Shown here: positions 1 to 7,792 of the stretch, in pieces
Numbering within the stretch: the first letter of the stretch is position 1
Layout: each line of letters begins with the position of its first letter
DNA from: Urbifossiella limnaea
GTDB lineage: Bacteria; Planctomycetota; Planctomycetia; Gemmatales; Gemmataceae
Assembly: GCF_007747215.1 (NCBI RefSeq)
Contig: NZ_CP036273.1
Span: forward strand, 186,001 to 250,000
DNA: 64,000 nucleotides
Direction of reading: 5' to 3'
Made by a program: the position numbers and the translations under genes
Notes under the pieces: model-generated
The model's database searches: none
What the model was told of the DNA's origin: nothing
The model's input: the letters and a program-made list of their open reading frames with translations, nothing else

Positions 1-1326
1 GCGGTCCAGCAGGTGCGCCACGCCCGTCGCGGCGGCGTCCAGCAGGTCGTCGTGCGCCCCGAACGGGAACGTCACCAGCTCGTCGTACAGCCCCTGCTGG
101 CCCGCATCGACGCCGCCGCGGCCGTCGCCCTTCAGGCGGAACGCGCCGTTCTCCACCGCCACGCTGAAGCCCGCCACCCGCGCCGCCTTGTCCGCCGACT
201 GCGTCACCCCCTTCACCCGCGGGCCGAACCGGGCGTGGCACACCAACAAGTCCTTGATCCCCTGGAACGCCGCGTTCTGCTCGAACAGGATCACCCCCGG
301 GTTCCAGCGGCGGTCGGCGGCGTCGATCAGGTTCACCAGCTCCGGGGCCGCGACGCGGCGGGCGGTCGCCTCCAGGACGTGGATCTCGGTGCGACTCGCG
401 CCCAGGAAGCCGGCCGCCGCCTCGCCGGTGCGCCCCAGCACCACCAGCGCCGACGCGTCCGCCTTCTCCCGGGTCGATACCGCGGGATCGACCGACAGCA
501 CGGTCGCGTCATAATCCGCCGGGTCGGTCCAGGTGCGAACCCACTCCGCCCGCACGGCCGTCTCGCCGTCGGCCACCGGCAGCAGGCGGTAGCCGCGGGC
601 GAAGCTGGCGGTGCCGATCTCGGCGCGGCGCTCGGCCAGCTTCGCCCGCGGCCACTTCGCCGGCCACACCGGTTGCAAGTCCTCGCCCACGGCCCGGCGG
701 AACAGCGCGAACGCCGGGTTGCGCTTCAGCCGGGCGTTCAGGTCGTCCGGGTGCCACGGCGTACACAGCCCCCAGAATCGGCCGTCGGGCTCCAGCAGGT
801 TGAGCAGGTTGTCGTGGAAGAACGCCGCCGCCCGGTCGCGCTCCGCCCGGCTCGTCAGCGCCTTCACGTCCACCACGTCGTCGCACACGAGTAGGTCGGC
901 GCGGGTGCCGGTGCTGCCGGCCCCGACGCCGAACGCCGCCACGCTCGGGCCGATCACGTCGGCCGGGCGCGCCACCGTGAACGCCTCCGCGGCCCACGGC
1001 TGGCCCGGCTTCAGCCCCGGGAACACCTTCTCCACCCAGGGGTTGCCCGCGATGGCGTCGCGCAGGAACCGGCTCCGCTCGGCGGCGACGCCCTCCGTGG
1101 CGCACACCACCTTCACCCGCAGGCCGGGGTTGCGGCCGAGCTCCCACACGATGCGGGCGCACACCTGGAACGTCTTGCCGTGGTCGCGCGGCAGCTCCAC
1201 CAGCGCCCGCCGGTTCGCGCTCAGGAAGGCGTGCAGGTCGCGGTGAACGTCGCCTTGTTCGACCGGCCGGCCGCTCGAATCGGCGAAGCAGACGGCGACG
1301 AAAACCGAGGCGTCAATCCGCGCCAT
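1..1326 (-). CDS. Phage-type terminase large subunit (partial, runs off left edge)
   Basis: The ATPase-nuclease motor that packages phage DNA. The visible 442 residues hold both domains. The ATPase has a Walker A-like ELPRDHGKT (about 44-52), a Walker B-like LLVCDDVVD (145-153) and CTPWHPDD (188-195) as the likely coupling motif. The RNase H-like nuclease has SVDPAVS (Asp280), LFEQNAA (Glu349) and GAHDDLLDAAA (Asp425/426), a full acidic triad. The reading frame is open to base 1, so the C-terminus lies outside the window. The chosen ATG overlaps the small-subunit stop by 14 nt, as in translationally coupled packaging genes. No portal, capsid or tail gene is seen on the visible side, so this may be a prophage remnant, a domesticated packaging gene, or the edge of an element extending left. 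Function rests on motif reading only. Confidence 0.8.
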   Translation of the reverse strand, partial: MARIDASVFVAVCFADSSGRPVEQGDVHRDLHAFLSANRRALVELPRDHGKTFQVCARIVWELGRNPGLRVKVVCATEGVAAERSRFLRDAIAGNPWVEKVFPGLKPGQPWAAEAFTVARPADVIGPSVAAFGVGAGSTGTRADLLVCDDVVDVKALTSRAERDRAAAFFHDNLLNLLEPDGRFWGLCTPWHPDDLNARLKRNPAFALFRRAVGEDLQPVWPAKWPRAKLAERRAEIGTASFARGYRLLPVADGETAVRAEWVRTWTDPADYDATVLSVDPAVSTREKADASALVVLGRTGEAAAGFLGASRTEIHVLEATARRVAAPELVNLIDAADRRWNPGVILFEQNAAFQGIKDLLVCHARFGPRVKGVTQSADKAARVAGFSVAVENGAFRLKGDGRGGVDAGQQGLYDELVTFPFGAHDDLLDAAATGVAHLLDR

Positions 1327-1786
1327 CCGGATGGCGTTGAAGCTCTGCCACAGGTGGGGCAGGGGTTGCGGCGGTGTGCACCGTGGCCGCGAGCCGCGCG
1401 AGGTCGTCATCGGAGTGGCTCTCCAGAAAGGCGACCAGCCGGCGGGCGTCGGCCGATCGGGGGGTCGGGAGGGGGTCGGACGTGTCGGGCGGGGCGACGA
1501 GCTTGAACCGCAGCTCCAGCAGGAACCGGGCGGCGTCGCGGCGGACCTTCTCGTCTTCGGCCCGGAGCAGCTGCCGGAGGATGAGCACCGCCTCGGCCCC
1601 GGCCTCGACGGCGACGCGCTTCTCGGCGTCGGCGAGAAGCGGCGGCCAGCGGTCGGCGTACTTCTCGGGCCATTTCAAGACCGTCTCGACGGCCTTGCCG
1701 AGCTGCGCGGCGACGGACTCCCACGAACACCCGGCGGCGCGGAGCTGTGCGGCGCGGGCCAGCGTGGCGTCGATCGTGGTGGGCAT
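1313..1786 (-). CDS. Terminase small-subunit-like DNA-binding protein
   Basis: A 157-residue protein directly upstream of, and overlapping, the large terminase gene. The N-terminus (about residues 5-45) reads as a helix-turn-helix of the kind in small terminases and resolvase-type repressors: RAAQLRAAGCSWESVAAQLG followed by a second helix with EKYADRW. The rest is helical and charged (EAVLILRQLLRAEDEKVRRDA), compatible with an oligomerisation domain. In packaging systems the small subunit recognises the pac/cos site and loads the motor. Identity is inferred from position plus the HTH; the sequence alone would only support a generic DNA-binding protein. The codon usage is as GC-rich as the neighbours, so there is no compositional sign of recent arrival. 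Confidence 0.6.
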   Translation of the reverse strand: MPTTIDATLARAAQLRAAGCSWESVAAQLGKAVETVLKWPEKYADRWPPLLADAEKRVAVEAGAEAVLILRQLLRAEDEKVRRDAARFLLELRFKLVAPPDTSDPLPTPRSADARRLVAFLESHSDDDLARLAATVHTAATPAPPVAELQRHPDGAD

Positions 1787-2132
1787 GGGGAACCTCGGGG
1801 TGGGGGGTGTGAATGAGAGGGAATCGTTTACCCGGTTTTCAGGCCAACGGCCTGACAGCCCTCAGCCCAGGGCAAGCGACGAAGTCGCGCCGCCCTGGGT
1901 AGGGGTGCGAAGGCCGTGCAGGCTGAAGGCCTGCGAGTTTGCGCCGCGAACCCAGGGCGGCGGTGCTACGCACCTTGCCCTGGGCTGAGGGCTGTCAGGC
2001 CGTTGGCCTGAAAACCGGGTGAATTCGGGGAATCGCGGCGGACGTGAACCGGCCGACGTGCCCGGTCAGACGCCGGGGTGTGACAACCCTAAGATATGGT
2101 GTACGTTTGTCAAGTATCTCGCAGCCGGATTC
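1787..2132. other. 346-bp intergenic stretch holding family-1 repeat copy A
   Basis: No convincing coding frame. Most of the space (1830-2020) is the modular palindrome listed separately. The remainder, 2021-2132, contains a slightly AT-richer patch around 2085-2120 but I see no strong promoter or terminator there. It separates the terminase small-subunit start from the lipase stop codon, so it is both 5' of the terminase pair and 3' of the lipase. Confidence 0.6.
1830..2020. repeat. Family-1 modular palindromic element, copy A
   Basis: A 191-bp inverted repeat. The outer arms (1830-1876 and 1974-2020) are perfect reverse complements over 47 bp. Inside them a second pair, GCCGCCCTGGGT (1889-1900) and ACCCAGGGCGGC (1950-1961), also matches. 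Small self-contained hairpins sit at fixed slots: GGCCAACGGCC and its partner near the ends, GCGACGAAGTCGC (1876-1888) on the left, GGTGCTACGCACC (1962-1974) on the right, and GCAGGCTGAAGGCCTGC (1918-1934) in the centre. Constant blocks recur in copies at 5439 and 55054. There is no ORF and no obvious target-site duplication. This copy is the only one in the family that does not abut a stop codon; it lies 112 nt past the lipase stop. Confidence 0.9.
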
Positions 2133-2921
2133 CTAGAACCCGGCCGCGGCCAGCCGGCGGACGATGCGGCCGTAGTCCGGCGCCCGCTGGGCCCACTCGC
2201 CGCGGCGGCGGGCGACGCGGTTCGGCCAGTTGATCAGGTTCAGGTGGTCGCCCGGCCACACGTCCTCGTGCTCGCCCCACGCCGCCGACTTCACCGACAC
2301 GACCCCGTCGTTCGGCCCCTCGGCGCGGTTCACGATGCCCCACGTCAGGCTCCACTCCGGCCCGCGCCACGGCTTCTCGCTCACCCCGGCCACCGAGTAG
2401 TAGCGCACGCCGGGCACGTCCGGCGTCTCCTCGTTGAAGCGGGCGCAGCTGTCCGTCCGCAGGTCGATGAACGCCTGGTGGCTGAGGCCGACCCAGTCGA
2501 GCGCGGGGACGACCCAGCGGCGGAGGTTCCGCCAGCCCCAGTCGGCGAACGGGGTGCCGCGGTGCGGCGTGGCGACCGTCGTGACCGACAGCACCCGCGA
2601 CTCCATGCCGAGGCGCGACACGAGGTAGCGGGCGTCGAGCCCGCCGAGGCTGTGGCCGACGAGGTGGACGGGCTCGTTCGGCAGCTCGCGGAGCAGGTAC
2701 TCGCGCAGGTCGGCGGCGCGCTCGGCGACGCCGCCGGTCGGGCTCACCTCGGCGGCGTACACCCGGTTCCCGGTGGCGGCGAGTTGCCCGGGGATGCCGC
2801 GGAAGTACTCGGACAGGACGGCCCGGCCGACGGCCAGTTCGCGGAACCCGCACAGCCCGTGGACGAGCACGATCGGGGCGGTCAGCCGGGGGAGCGCGAC
2901 CCCGCACTCTGCACTCTGCAC
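2133..2921 (-). CDS. Alpha/beta-hydrolase, triacylglycerol lipase/esterase type
   Basis: 262 residues with the full serine-hydrolase signature. The oxyanion-hole segment is VLVHGLCG (18-25), the nucleophile elbow VGHSLGG (Ser91), the acid probably Asp205 in NDGVVSV, and the base His226 in GDHLNLINW. The layout (HG near the N-terminus, GHSLGG near 90, late D and H) fits lipase class 2/LipA-like enzymes that hydrolyse acylglycerol or other carboxyl esters. No signal peptide is visible, so it is probably cytoplasmic. The start used is a GTG at 2921 inside a short AGAGTGC-type repeat (2903-2930), so the first ten residues are uncertain; the conserved fold begins at about residue 15. It is transcribed divergently from the dehydrogenase at 3002. 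Substrate is unknown. Confidence 0.8.
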   Translation of the reverse strand: MQSAECGVALPRLTAPIVLVHGLCGFRELAVGRAVLSEYFRGIPGQLAATGNRVYAAEVSPTGGVAERAADLREYLLRELPNEPVHLVGHSLGGLDARYLVSRLGMESRVLSVTTVATPHRGTPFADWGWRNLRRWVVPALDWVGLSHQAFIDLRTDSCARFNEETPDVPGVRYYSVAGVSEKPWRGPEWSLTWGIVNRAEGPNDGVVSVKSAAWGEHEDVWPGDHLNLINWPNRVARRRGEWAQRAPDYGRIVRRLAAAGF

Positions 2922-3001
2922 GCCGCACTCCTAACATGAAGCCGGCCGGCCGCGCCGGCGTGTGAAGCCTTCCAACATACGTCCCTCACGGAACCGACGC
3001 A

Positions 3002-3910
3002 ATGGCCATTCCCGTCGCGCAGCCCGGCACCACGCGGATCGGTTGGATCGGCACCGGCGTCATGGGCCGGTGGATGTGCCAGCACGCGATGAGCAAGGGC
3101 TTCTCCGCAACAGTCTACAACCGCTCGAAGGACAAGCTGCAGCCGCTCGTCGACCTCGGGGCGAAGCCCGCCGCCACGCCGAAGCAGGTGGCCGAGAACT
3201 CGGACGTGGTGTTCGCCATCGTCGGCTTCCCGAAGGACGTGCGCGAGGTGTTCCTCGGCGCCGACGGGGCGCTGGCCGGGAGCAAGCCCGGCACCGTGCT
3301 CGTGGACATGACGACGAGCGACCCGAGTCTCGCCCAGGAGATTCACGCCGCGGCGAAGGCGAAGGGCGTGCACGCGCTGGACGCCCCGGTGAGCGGCGGC
3401 GACGTGGGGGCGAAGAACGCGGCGCTCTCCATCATGATCGGCGGCGAGCCGGACGTGGTGGCGGCGGTGCAGCCGATCTTCGAGGCGATGGGGAAGACGA
3501 TCGTTCACCAGGGCGCGCCGGGTGCCGGCCAGCACACGAAGATGGTGAACCAGATCCTCATCTCGTCGAACATGATCGCGGTGTGCGAGGGCCTGCTGTA
3601 CGGCCACAAGGCGGGCCTGGACCTGGAGACGGTGTTCAAGAGCGTGTCGGTCGGCGCCGCCGGGAGCAAGGCGCTGGAGGTGCTGGGGCCGCGGATGCTG
3701 GCGCGGAACTTCGAGCCCGGCTTCTACGTCGAGCACTTCATCAAGGACATGGGGATCGCGCTGGCCGAGGCGGAGAAGATGAACCTGAGCCTGCCGGGCC
3801 TGGCGCTGGCGAAGCAGCTGTACGAGGCGGTGCGGGCGCAGGGCTACGGCCGCAAGGGCACTCACGCGCTGCTGCTGGCGCTGGAGCACCTGAACGGCAT
3901 CAAGCGGTGA
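3002..3910 (+). CDS. NAD(P)-dependent beta-hydroxyacid dehydrogenase (3-hydroxyisobutyrate dehydrogenase family)
   Basis: 302 residues, the usual length for this family. The N-terminal Rossmann fold has [10 protein letters not shown] (GxGxxG, about 13-22). The substrate-binding signature is [11 protein letters not shown] and the catalytic lysine is in [11 protein letters not shown]. The all-alpha C-terminal domain ends with [10 protein letters not shown], a stretch typical of the GARD/HIBADH group. Such enzymes reduce or oxidise small beta-hydroxyacids such as 3-hydroxyisobutyrate, tartronate semialdehyde or glyoxylate/succinic semialdehyde; the sequence does not settle which. An aldehyde dehydrogenase follows in the same orientation at 4008, so the pair could work in tandem on a semialdehyde. 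A family-3 palindrome fills most of the gap between them and may limit read-through. Confidence 0.85.
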   Translation: MAIPVAQPGTTRIGWIGTGVMGRWMCQHAMSKGFSATVYNRSKDKLQPLVDLGAKPAATPKQVAENSDVVFAIVGFPKDVREVFLGADGALAGSKPGTVLVDMTTSDPSLAQEIHAAAKAKGVHALDAPVSGGDVGAKNAALSIMIGGEPDVVAAVQPIFEAMGKTIVHQGAPGAGQHTKMVNQILISSNMIAVCEGLLYGHKAGLDLETVFKSVSVGAAGSKALEVLGPRMLARNFEPGFYVEHFIKDMGIALAEAEKMNLSLPGLALAKQLYEAVRAQGYGRKGTHALLLALEHLNGIKR

Positions 3911-3917
3911 GCGAGCC

Positions 3918-3997
3918 GGCGAGCGGCCCGCGTGAGCGGGCTGTTCGTTCGCGTATCGAGTCGCGCAGGAACAGCCCGCTCACGCGGGCCGCTCGCC
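3918..3997. repeat. Family-3 inverted repeat, copy 1
   Basis: The arms at 3918-3946 and 3969-3997 are perfect reverse complements over 29 bp, with a 22-nt spacer. Each arm is itself a small hairpin, GCCCGC-gtga-GCGGGC, so the DNA or RNA could fold either as one long stem or as two short ones. It starts 7 nt after the dehydrogenase stop and ends 10 nt before the aldehyde dehydrogenase ATG. A second copy with compensating changes lies at 39287-39372. Confidence 0.9.
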
Positions 3998-4007
3998 CGG
4001 GTATCAC

Positions 4008-5435
4008 ATGCCCCCACCCCCGTTCGCCGCCGAGGCTGCCGCGTGCCGGGCGGCGCAGGTCGCCTGGGCCGCGCTCCCCGTCCGCGAGCGCCTGCACGCC
4101 GTCGCCGCGCTGCGGAAGCTCGTCGTGGCCCGCGTCGATGCCCTCGTCGCCGCCGCGAAGGAAGATGTCGGCCGCACCCGCGTTGATGTCATCGGCACCG
4201 AGTTGCTGCCGACCGGCGCGGCGCTGAAGTTCCTGGAGCGGTCGGCCGTTCGCACCCTCGCCCCGCGGCGCGTCGGGCGCCGGCCGCTGTGGCTGTTCGG
4301 CTGCCGCGACACGGTCCACCGCCGGCCGTGGGGCGTCGTCGGCGTCATCGGCACGTGGAACTACCCGATCTACCTCAACGTCGGCCCGATCGCGCAGGCG
4401 CTCGTCGCCGGCAACGGCGTGCTGTGGAAGCCGTCCGAACTCGCGCCGCGGACCGCCGACGTGACCGCGCGGCTGTTCGCCGACGCTGGCTTCCCCGCGG
4501 GGCTGCTCACGACGCTCCCCGCGACGCGCGAGGCGGGGCCGCAGCTGGCCGACGCGGACGTCGATTACGTGCTGTTCACCGGCTCCGACGGCGTCGGCCG
4601 GAAGCTGGCGGCGCGGCTCGGCGAGCGGCTGATTCCGAGCACGCTGGAGCTGTCCGGCGTGGACGCGATGTTCGTGCTGGCCGATGCCGACGTGAAACTC
4701 GCGGCGCGGGCGGCGTGGTTCGGGCTGACGCTCAACCGCGGGCAGACGTGCCTCGCCGTGCGGCGCGTGTTCGTGCACCGGTCGCGGCTCGCGGAGTTCC
4801 TCGCGGTGCTGGAACCGCTGCTGAGGGCGGCCGGGCCGGCGGCGCTGGTCACGCCCGGGCAGGCGGCGCTGCACGCGCGGCTCGTCGCGGACGGCGTGGA
4901 ACGCGGGGCCACGGCGCTCGGCGGCGACGGCGCGTCCCCGACGCTGCTGCTGAACGCCGCGCCGGACGCCGCCGTGTGCCGCGAGGCGGCGTTCTCGCCG
5001 GTGGGCGCCGTCCTCCCGTTCGACGACGTTGACACCGCGGTGTCACAGGCCGCGGCGTCGCCGTTCGGGCTCGGCGCGAGCGTGTTCAGCGCCGACACCC
5101 GCGCCGCGGAAGAACTCGCCGCGCGCATCCCCGCCGGCAGCGTGACGGTGAACGACGTCATCGCCCCGACGGCGCACCCGGAGACGCCGTTCGGCGGCCG
5201 CGGGGCCAGCGGGTGGGGCGTCACGCAGGGGCCGGAGGGGCTGCTCGCGCTGACCGTGCCGCAGGTGGTGACGGTCCGCCGCGGCACCTTCCGCCCGCAC
5301 GCCGACGAGGCGGTGGCGCCCGACCCGGAGGCGACCGCGGACGTGCTGCACGGGCTGCTGCGGGCGACCTACGGCGGCGAGTGGTGGGGCGGGCTGCGGC
5401 AACTCCTGCGCGGTGTGCGGCGGAAGCGGAAGTGA
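4008..5435 (+). CDS. Aldehyde dehydrogenase family protein
   Basis: 475 residues covering a whole ALDH fold. Seen motifs: the cofactor-binding region VGVIGTWNYP and GNGVLWKPSE, a Rossmann turn FTGSDGVGRK, the general-base glutamate in LELSGVD, and the catalytic cysteine in NRGQTCLAVRR. The C-terminal FGGRGASGWG is the usual PFGGxxxSG equivalent. It oxidises an aldehyde to the acid with NAD(P)+. The WNYP segment and overall length are closest to the class-3/coniferyl-aldehyde dehydrogenase-like branch, but specificity cannot be read from sequence. The preceding gene is a beta-hydroxyacid dehydrogenase on the same strand. The stop codon is followed three bases later by family-1 repeat copy B. 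Confidence 0.85.
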   Translation: MPPPPFAAEAAACRAAQVAWAALPVRERLHAVAALRKLVVARVDALVAAAKEDVGRTRVDVIGTELLPTGAALKFLERSAVRTLAPRRVGRRPLWLFGCRDTVHRRPWGVVGVIGTWNYPIYLNVGPIAQALVAGNGVLWKPSELAPRTADVTARLFADAGFPAGLLTTLPATREAGPQLADADVDYVLFTGSDGVGRKLAARLGERLIPSTLELSGVDAMFVLADADVKLAARAAWFGLTLNRGQTCLAVRRVFVHRSRLAEFLAVLEPLLRAAGPAALVTPGQAALHARLVADGVERGATALGGDGASPTLLLNAAPDAAVCREAAFSPVGAVLPFDDVDTAVSQAAASPFGLGASVFSADTRAAEELAARIPAGSVTVNDVIAPTAHPETPFGGRGASGWGVTQGPEGLLALTVPQVVTVRRGTFRPHADEAVAPDPEATADVLHGLLRATYGGEWWGGLRQLLRGVRRKRK

Positions 5436-5438
5436 CAC

Positions 5439-5655
5439 CGGTTTTCACCCCGAAGGGGTGACAGCCCTCAGCCCAGGGCAAGGTGCGCAGCACCGCCGCC
5501 CTGGGTACGGCGTGGAATGGGTTTGCAGGCTGAAGGCCTGCGAGCCGGCTCGCAGGCCTTCAGCCTGCACGGCCCCTCGCTCCCCCGACCCAGGGCGGCG
5601 GCCCTTCGGGCCTTGCCCTGGGCTGAGGGCTGTCACCCCTTCGGGGTGAAAACCG
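5439..5655. repeat. Family-1 modular palindromic element, copy B
   Basis: 217 bp. The outer arms 5439-5483 and 5611-5655 are perfect complements over 45 bp. The inner pair GCCGCCCTGGGT (5494-5505) and ACCCAGGGCGGC (5588-5599) is identical to copy A. The centre, 5525-5568, is a perfect 44-bp palindrome that contains and extends the GCAGGCTGAAGGCCTGC hairpin of copy A. The slot hairpins differ from copy A: CCCCGAAGGGG at the ends, GGTGCGCAGCACC on the left, GGCCCTTCGGGCC on the right. It fills the gap between the convergent aldehyde dehydrogenase stop (5435) and mutY stop (5665), so it could serve both transcripts as a 3' structure. Confidence 0.92.
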
Positions 5656-5664
5656 TGGGCCGCG

Positions 5665-6735
5665 TCAGAACAATCGCGGCTCGGTCAGCCGCGTCAGCAG
5701 CTTCCGCTGCGGCGAGCTCACCGGGAAGCCCGCCAGCTCGGCCGGCGTCACCCACTTCGCCTCGGCGTAGAAGCCCGCCCGGAACCGCCCCGCCGCCCGC
5801 GTCGCGCCCAGCACCGACAGCGTGATGGCGAAGCGCGTCACGCCGTGCTTCACGACCGTCAGCACCTCCCCGACCTTCACCCGCAGCCCCGTCAGCTCGC
5901 GCACGACCCGCACCGCCGCAGCCTCGTCCGACTCCCCTTCCCCGGCCTCGGCGTGGGGGACTTCCCACAGGTTCTGCCAGCGATCGGCGTCGGCGGGGCG
6001 GCGGCACAACAGCAGCGTCGGGCCGTCCCACACCACCACGCCCACCTCGCGCACCGCCACCACCTCCTTCGCCTTCTTCGGCGGGGGAATCTGATCCTGC
6101 AGCCCGTCGCGGTTGGCGACGCAGACCGCGGCCAGCGGGCACTCGCCGCAGCGCGGCTTGCTCGGCGAGCACACCAGCGCCCCGAGCTCCATCAGCGCCT
6201 GGTTGAAGTCGCCGACGCGCTCGTCGGGCAGCACCTCCTCCGCGGCCTGCCACACCCACGCCTTGCCGGCGCCCTCGCGGGGGTCGCCGCGGTAGCCGAA
6301 CACGCGGGCCAGCACCCGCAGGCTGTTCGCCTCCACGATCGGCAGCTTCCGCCCGAACGCCTGGGAGAGTACCGCCCCCAGGATGTAGCGGCCGACGCCG
6401 GGCAGGTCCGCCCACACGGCCGGGTCGTCGGGCAGTGCGTCGGGGTGGCTCGCGGCGAGCGCCTTTGCGGCGGCGTGGAGGTGGCGGGCGCGGCGGTAGT
6501 AGCCGAGCCCCTCCCACAGCTTCAGGACGTGCTGCTCGTCCGCGGCGGCGAGGGCGTGGACGGTGGGGAAGGCGGCGAGGAAGCGCGAGAAGTACGGCAC
6601 CACCGCGGCGACGGTGGTCTGCTGCAGCATCACCTCGCTGACCCACACGCGGTACGGGTCGCGGCTGGTGCGCCAGGGGAGGGGGCGGTGGTGGGCGTCG
6701 AACCAGGGGAGGAGGAGCGGCGCGAGCGGGGCCAT
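5665..6735 (-). CDS. mutY: A/G-specific adenine DNA glycosylase MutY
   Basis: Base-excision repair enzyme that removes adenine mispaired with 8-oxoguanine. The 356-residue model has the HhH-GPD core: catalytic Glu34 in VSEVMLQQT, the helix-hairpin-helix LPGVGRYILGA (111-121), and a [4Fe-4S] loop with Cys189, 196, 199 and 205 in the exact C-x6-C-x2-C-x5-C spacing. The C-terminal NUDIX-like 8-oxoG recognition domain follows (about 230-350). The second catalytic residue, an Asp in LDGNVKR of the E. coli enzyme, is Glu135 here (IVEANSLR). An in-frame start 33 nt upstream (6768) would add a non-conserved extension; ATG 6735 fits the family better. A TATCAT box only a few bases before this ATG leaves open a leaderless message. 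Confidence 0.9.
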   Translation of the reverse strand: MAPLAPLLLPWFDAHHRPLPWRTSRDPYRVWVSEVMLQQTTVAAVVPYFSRFLAAFPTVHALAAADEQHVLKLWEGLGYYRRARHLHAAAKALAASHPDALPDDPAVWADLPGVGRYILGAVLSQAFGRKLPIVEANSLRVLARVFGYRGDPREGAGKAWVWQAAEEVLPDERVGDFNQALMELGALVCSPSKPRCGECPLAAVCVANRDGLQDQIPPPKKAKEVVAVREVGVVVWDGPTLLLCRRPADADRWQNLWEVPHAEAGEGESDEAAAVRVVRELTGLRVKVGEVLTVVKHGVTRFAITLSVLGATRAAGRFRAGFYAEAKWVTPAELAGFPVSSPQRKLLTRLTEPRLF

Positions 6736-6756
6736 GCCAAAATGATAGGCGACCGC

Positions 6757-6793
6757 GTCATTCGTCATTCGGGCTCCACGAATGACGAATGAC
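6757..6793. repeat. ATTCGTC/GAATGAC short inverted repeat
   Basis: GTCATTCGTCATTCG (6757-6771) and CGAATGACGAATGAC (6779-6793) are perfect 15-bp complements around a 7-nt loop, and the right arm continues with a third GAATGAC unit. It lies 12 nt beyond the FHA gene stop and 20 nt upstream of the mutY start, on the same transcript strand, so it could end the FHA-distal message or separate the two genes. Confidence 0.75.
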
Positions 6794-6805
6794 GAATGAC
6801 GAATT

Positions 6806-7555
6806 CTACTTCGGCCGCCGCATGTAGCGCCGCAGCAGGTCGCTGGCGGCGTCGGCGGTGTCCACCTTGGCCACGTCGGGCTTCTTCTCGGCGGCCTTGG
6901 CGGCGGCCGGGTCGCCGGTCAGGGCCGTCGCCGGCATGTCCACCACCGTGCTGCCGCCGGGCACCTCCGCCGGGCCGTCGTCCATGCCCAGCAGCATCGC
7001 CGCCAGGCGGTCGTGTTCGTCCAGCTCGGCGGCCGCGGCCGACAGCGCCTTCTGCTCCTTCGAGCCGGTCAGGGCGGGGGCGGCGCCGGTGCCGGCCTTC
7101 CTCGCGGGGTTGGGCGTGGCGTTCCGCGCCGCCGGGCCTGGCGAGGCGGCGGCGGCGGCGGTCGCGGCCTGCACGGCGGCCATCGCCGCGGCCGTCTCGG
7201 GGCTCCGCTCCGGCAGCGGGGTGCCGTCCTCCCTCGCCACCGTCGGCTCGATCCGCACGGTGAAGTCGAGCGGGCCGACCCTCAGGTTGTCGTTCGGCCG
7301 GACCTCGCGCTCCTCGCCCTTGAGCGTGGCGTCGTTCAGCTGGGTGCCGTTGGTGCTCCCCATGTCGCGGACGAACACCTTGCCGTCGCGGACCAGCACC
7401 GCACAGTGCTGCTTGCTGACGGCCTGGCTGGCCGGGCGGAGCTGGCAGGCGGGGTCGCGGCCGATGACGAACTGCGCGCCCACGATGGGGATGGCCTTGC
7501 CCTGGTGAACGCCCGACGCCACGACCAGGCTGACCTTCATGGGGAGTTCCGCCAT
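6806..7555 (-). CDS. FHA-domain phosphothreonine-binding protein
   Basis: 249 residues. An N-terminal forkhead-associated domain (about 5-100) carries all signature elements: FVIGRDP, the SKQHC serine-histidine motif, and DMGSTNGT. FHA domains bind phosphothreonine on partner proteins, usually in Ser/Thr-kinase signalling. The remainder is alanine- and proline-rich, without a recognisable fold, ending in a basic LLRRYMRRPK. No signal peptide or membrane segment. The likely translational start may be the ATG at 7540 (MKVSLVV), five codons in. The kinase it serves is not evident; a Ser/Thr kinase gene occurs at 33485 in this window but far away. The 237-bp gap to the divergent gene at 7793 presumably holds both promoters. 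Confidence 0.8.
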   Translation of the reverse strand: MAELPMKVSLVVASGVHQGKAIPIVGAQFVIGRDPACQLRPASQAVSKQHCAVLVRDGKVFVRDMGSTNGTQLNDATLKGEEREVRPNDNLRVGPLDFTVRIEPTVAREDGTPLPERSPETAAAMAAVQAATAAAAASPGPAARNATPNPARKAGTGAAPALTGSKEQKALSAAAAELDEHDRLAAMLLGMDDGPAEVPGGSTVVDMPATALTGDPAAAKAAEKKPDVAKVDTADAASDLLRRYMRRPK

Positions 7556-7792
7556 CGTCGTTCCTCGCGCCCGGGTGACGGGGCCGGGCGGGCGGGCCGG
7601 TCGGCCCAGGTGAGTGATCCTACCAGTCAGACGGGTGAAACTTACCGGGAGTTGGGCACCAATCGACCGCCCCCGGCGTACAGAGCCAGGGAGGGCGACG
7701 CACTCGGTTCCCGGTATTCTACCGGCTCAGTCGGTCGCATGCGAGTCGTCCGCCGACACTAACCCGCGATTCTACGCACGGGGCCGCACCGG

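Noticed and set aside
1830-2020. Family-1 element as an insertion sequence or MITE with known ends
   Set aside because: No ORF, no terminal target duplication visible, and no transposase in the window to match its ends; the modular hairpin exchange is not what a MITE shows.
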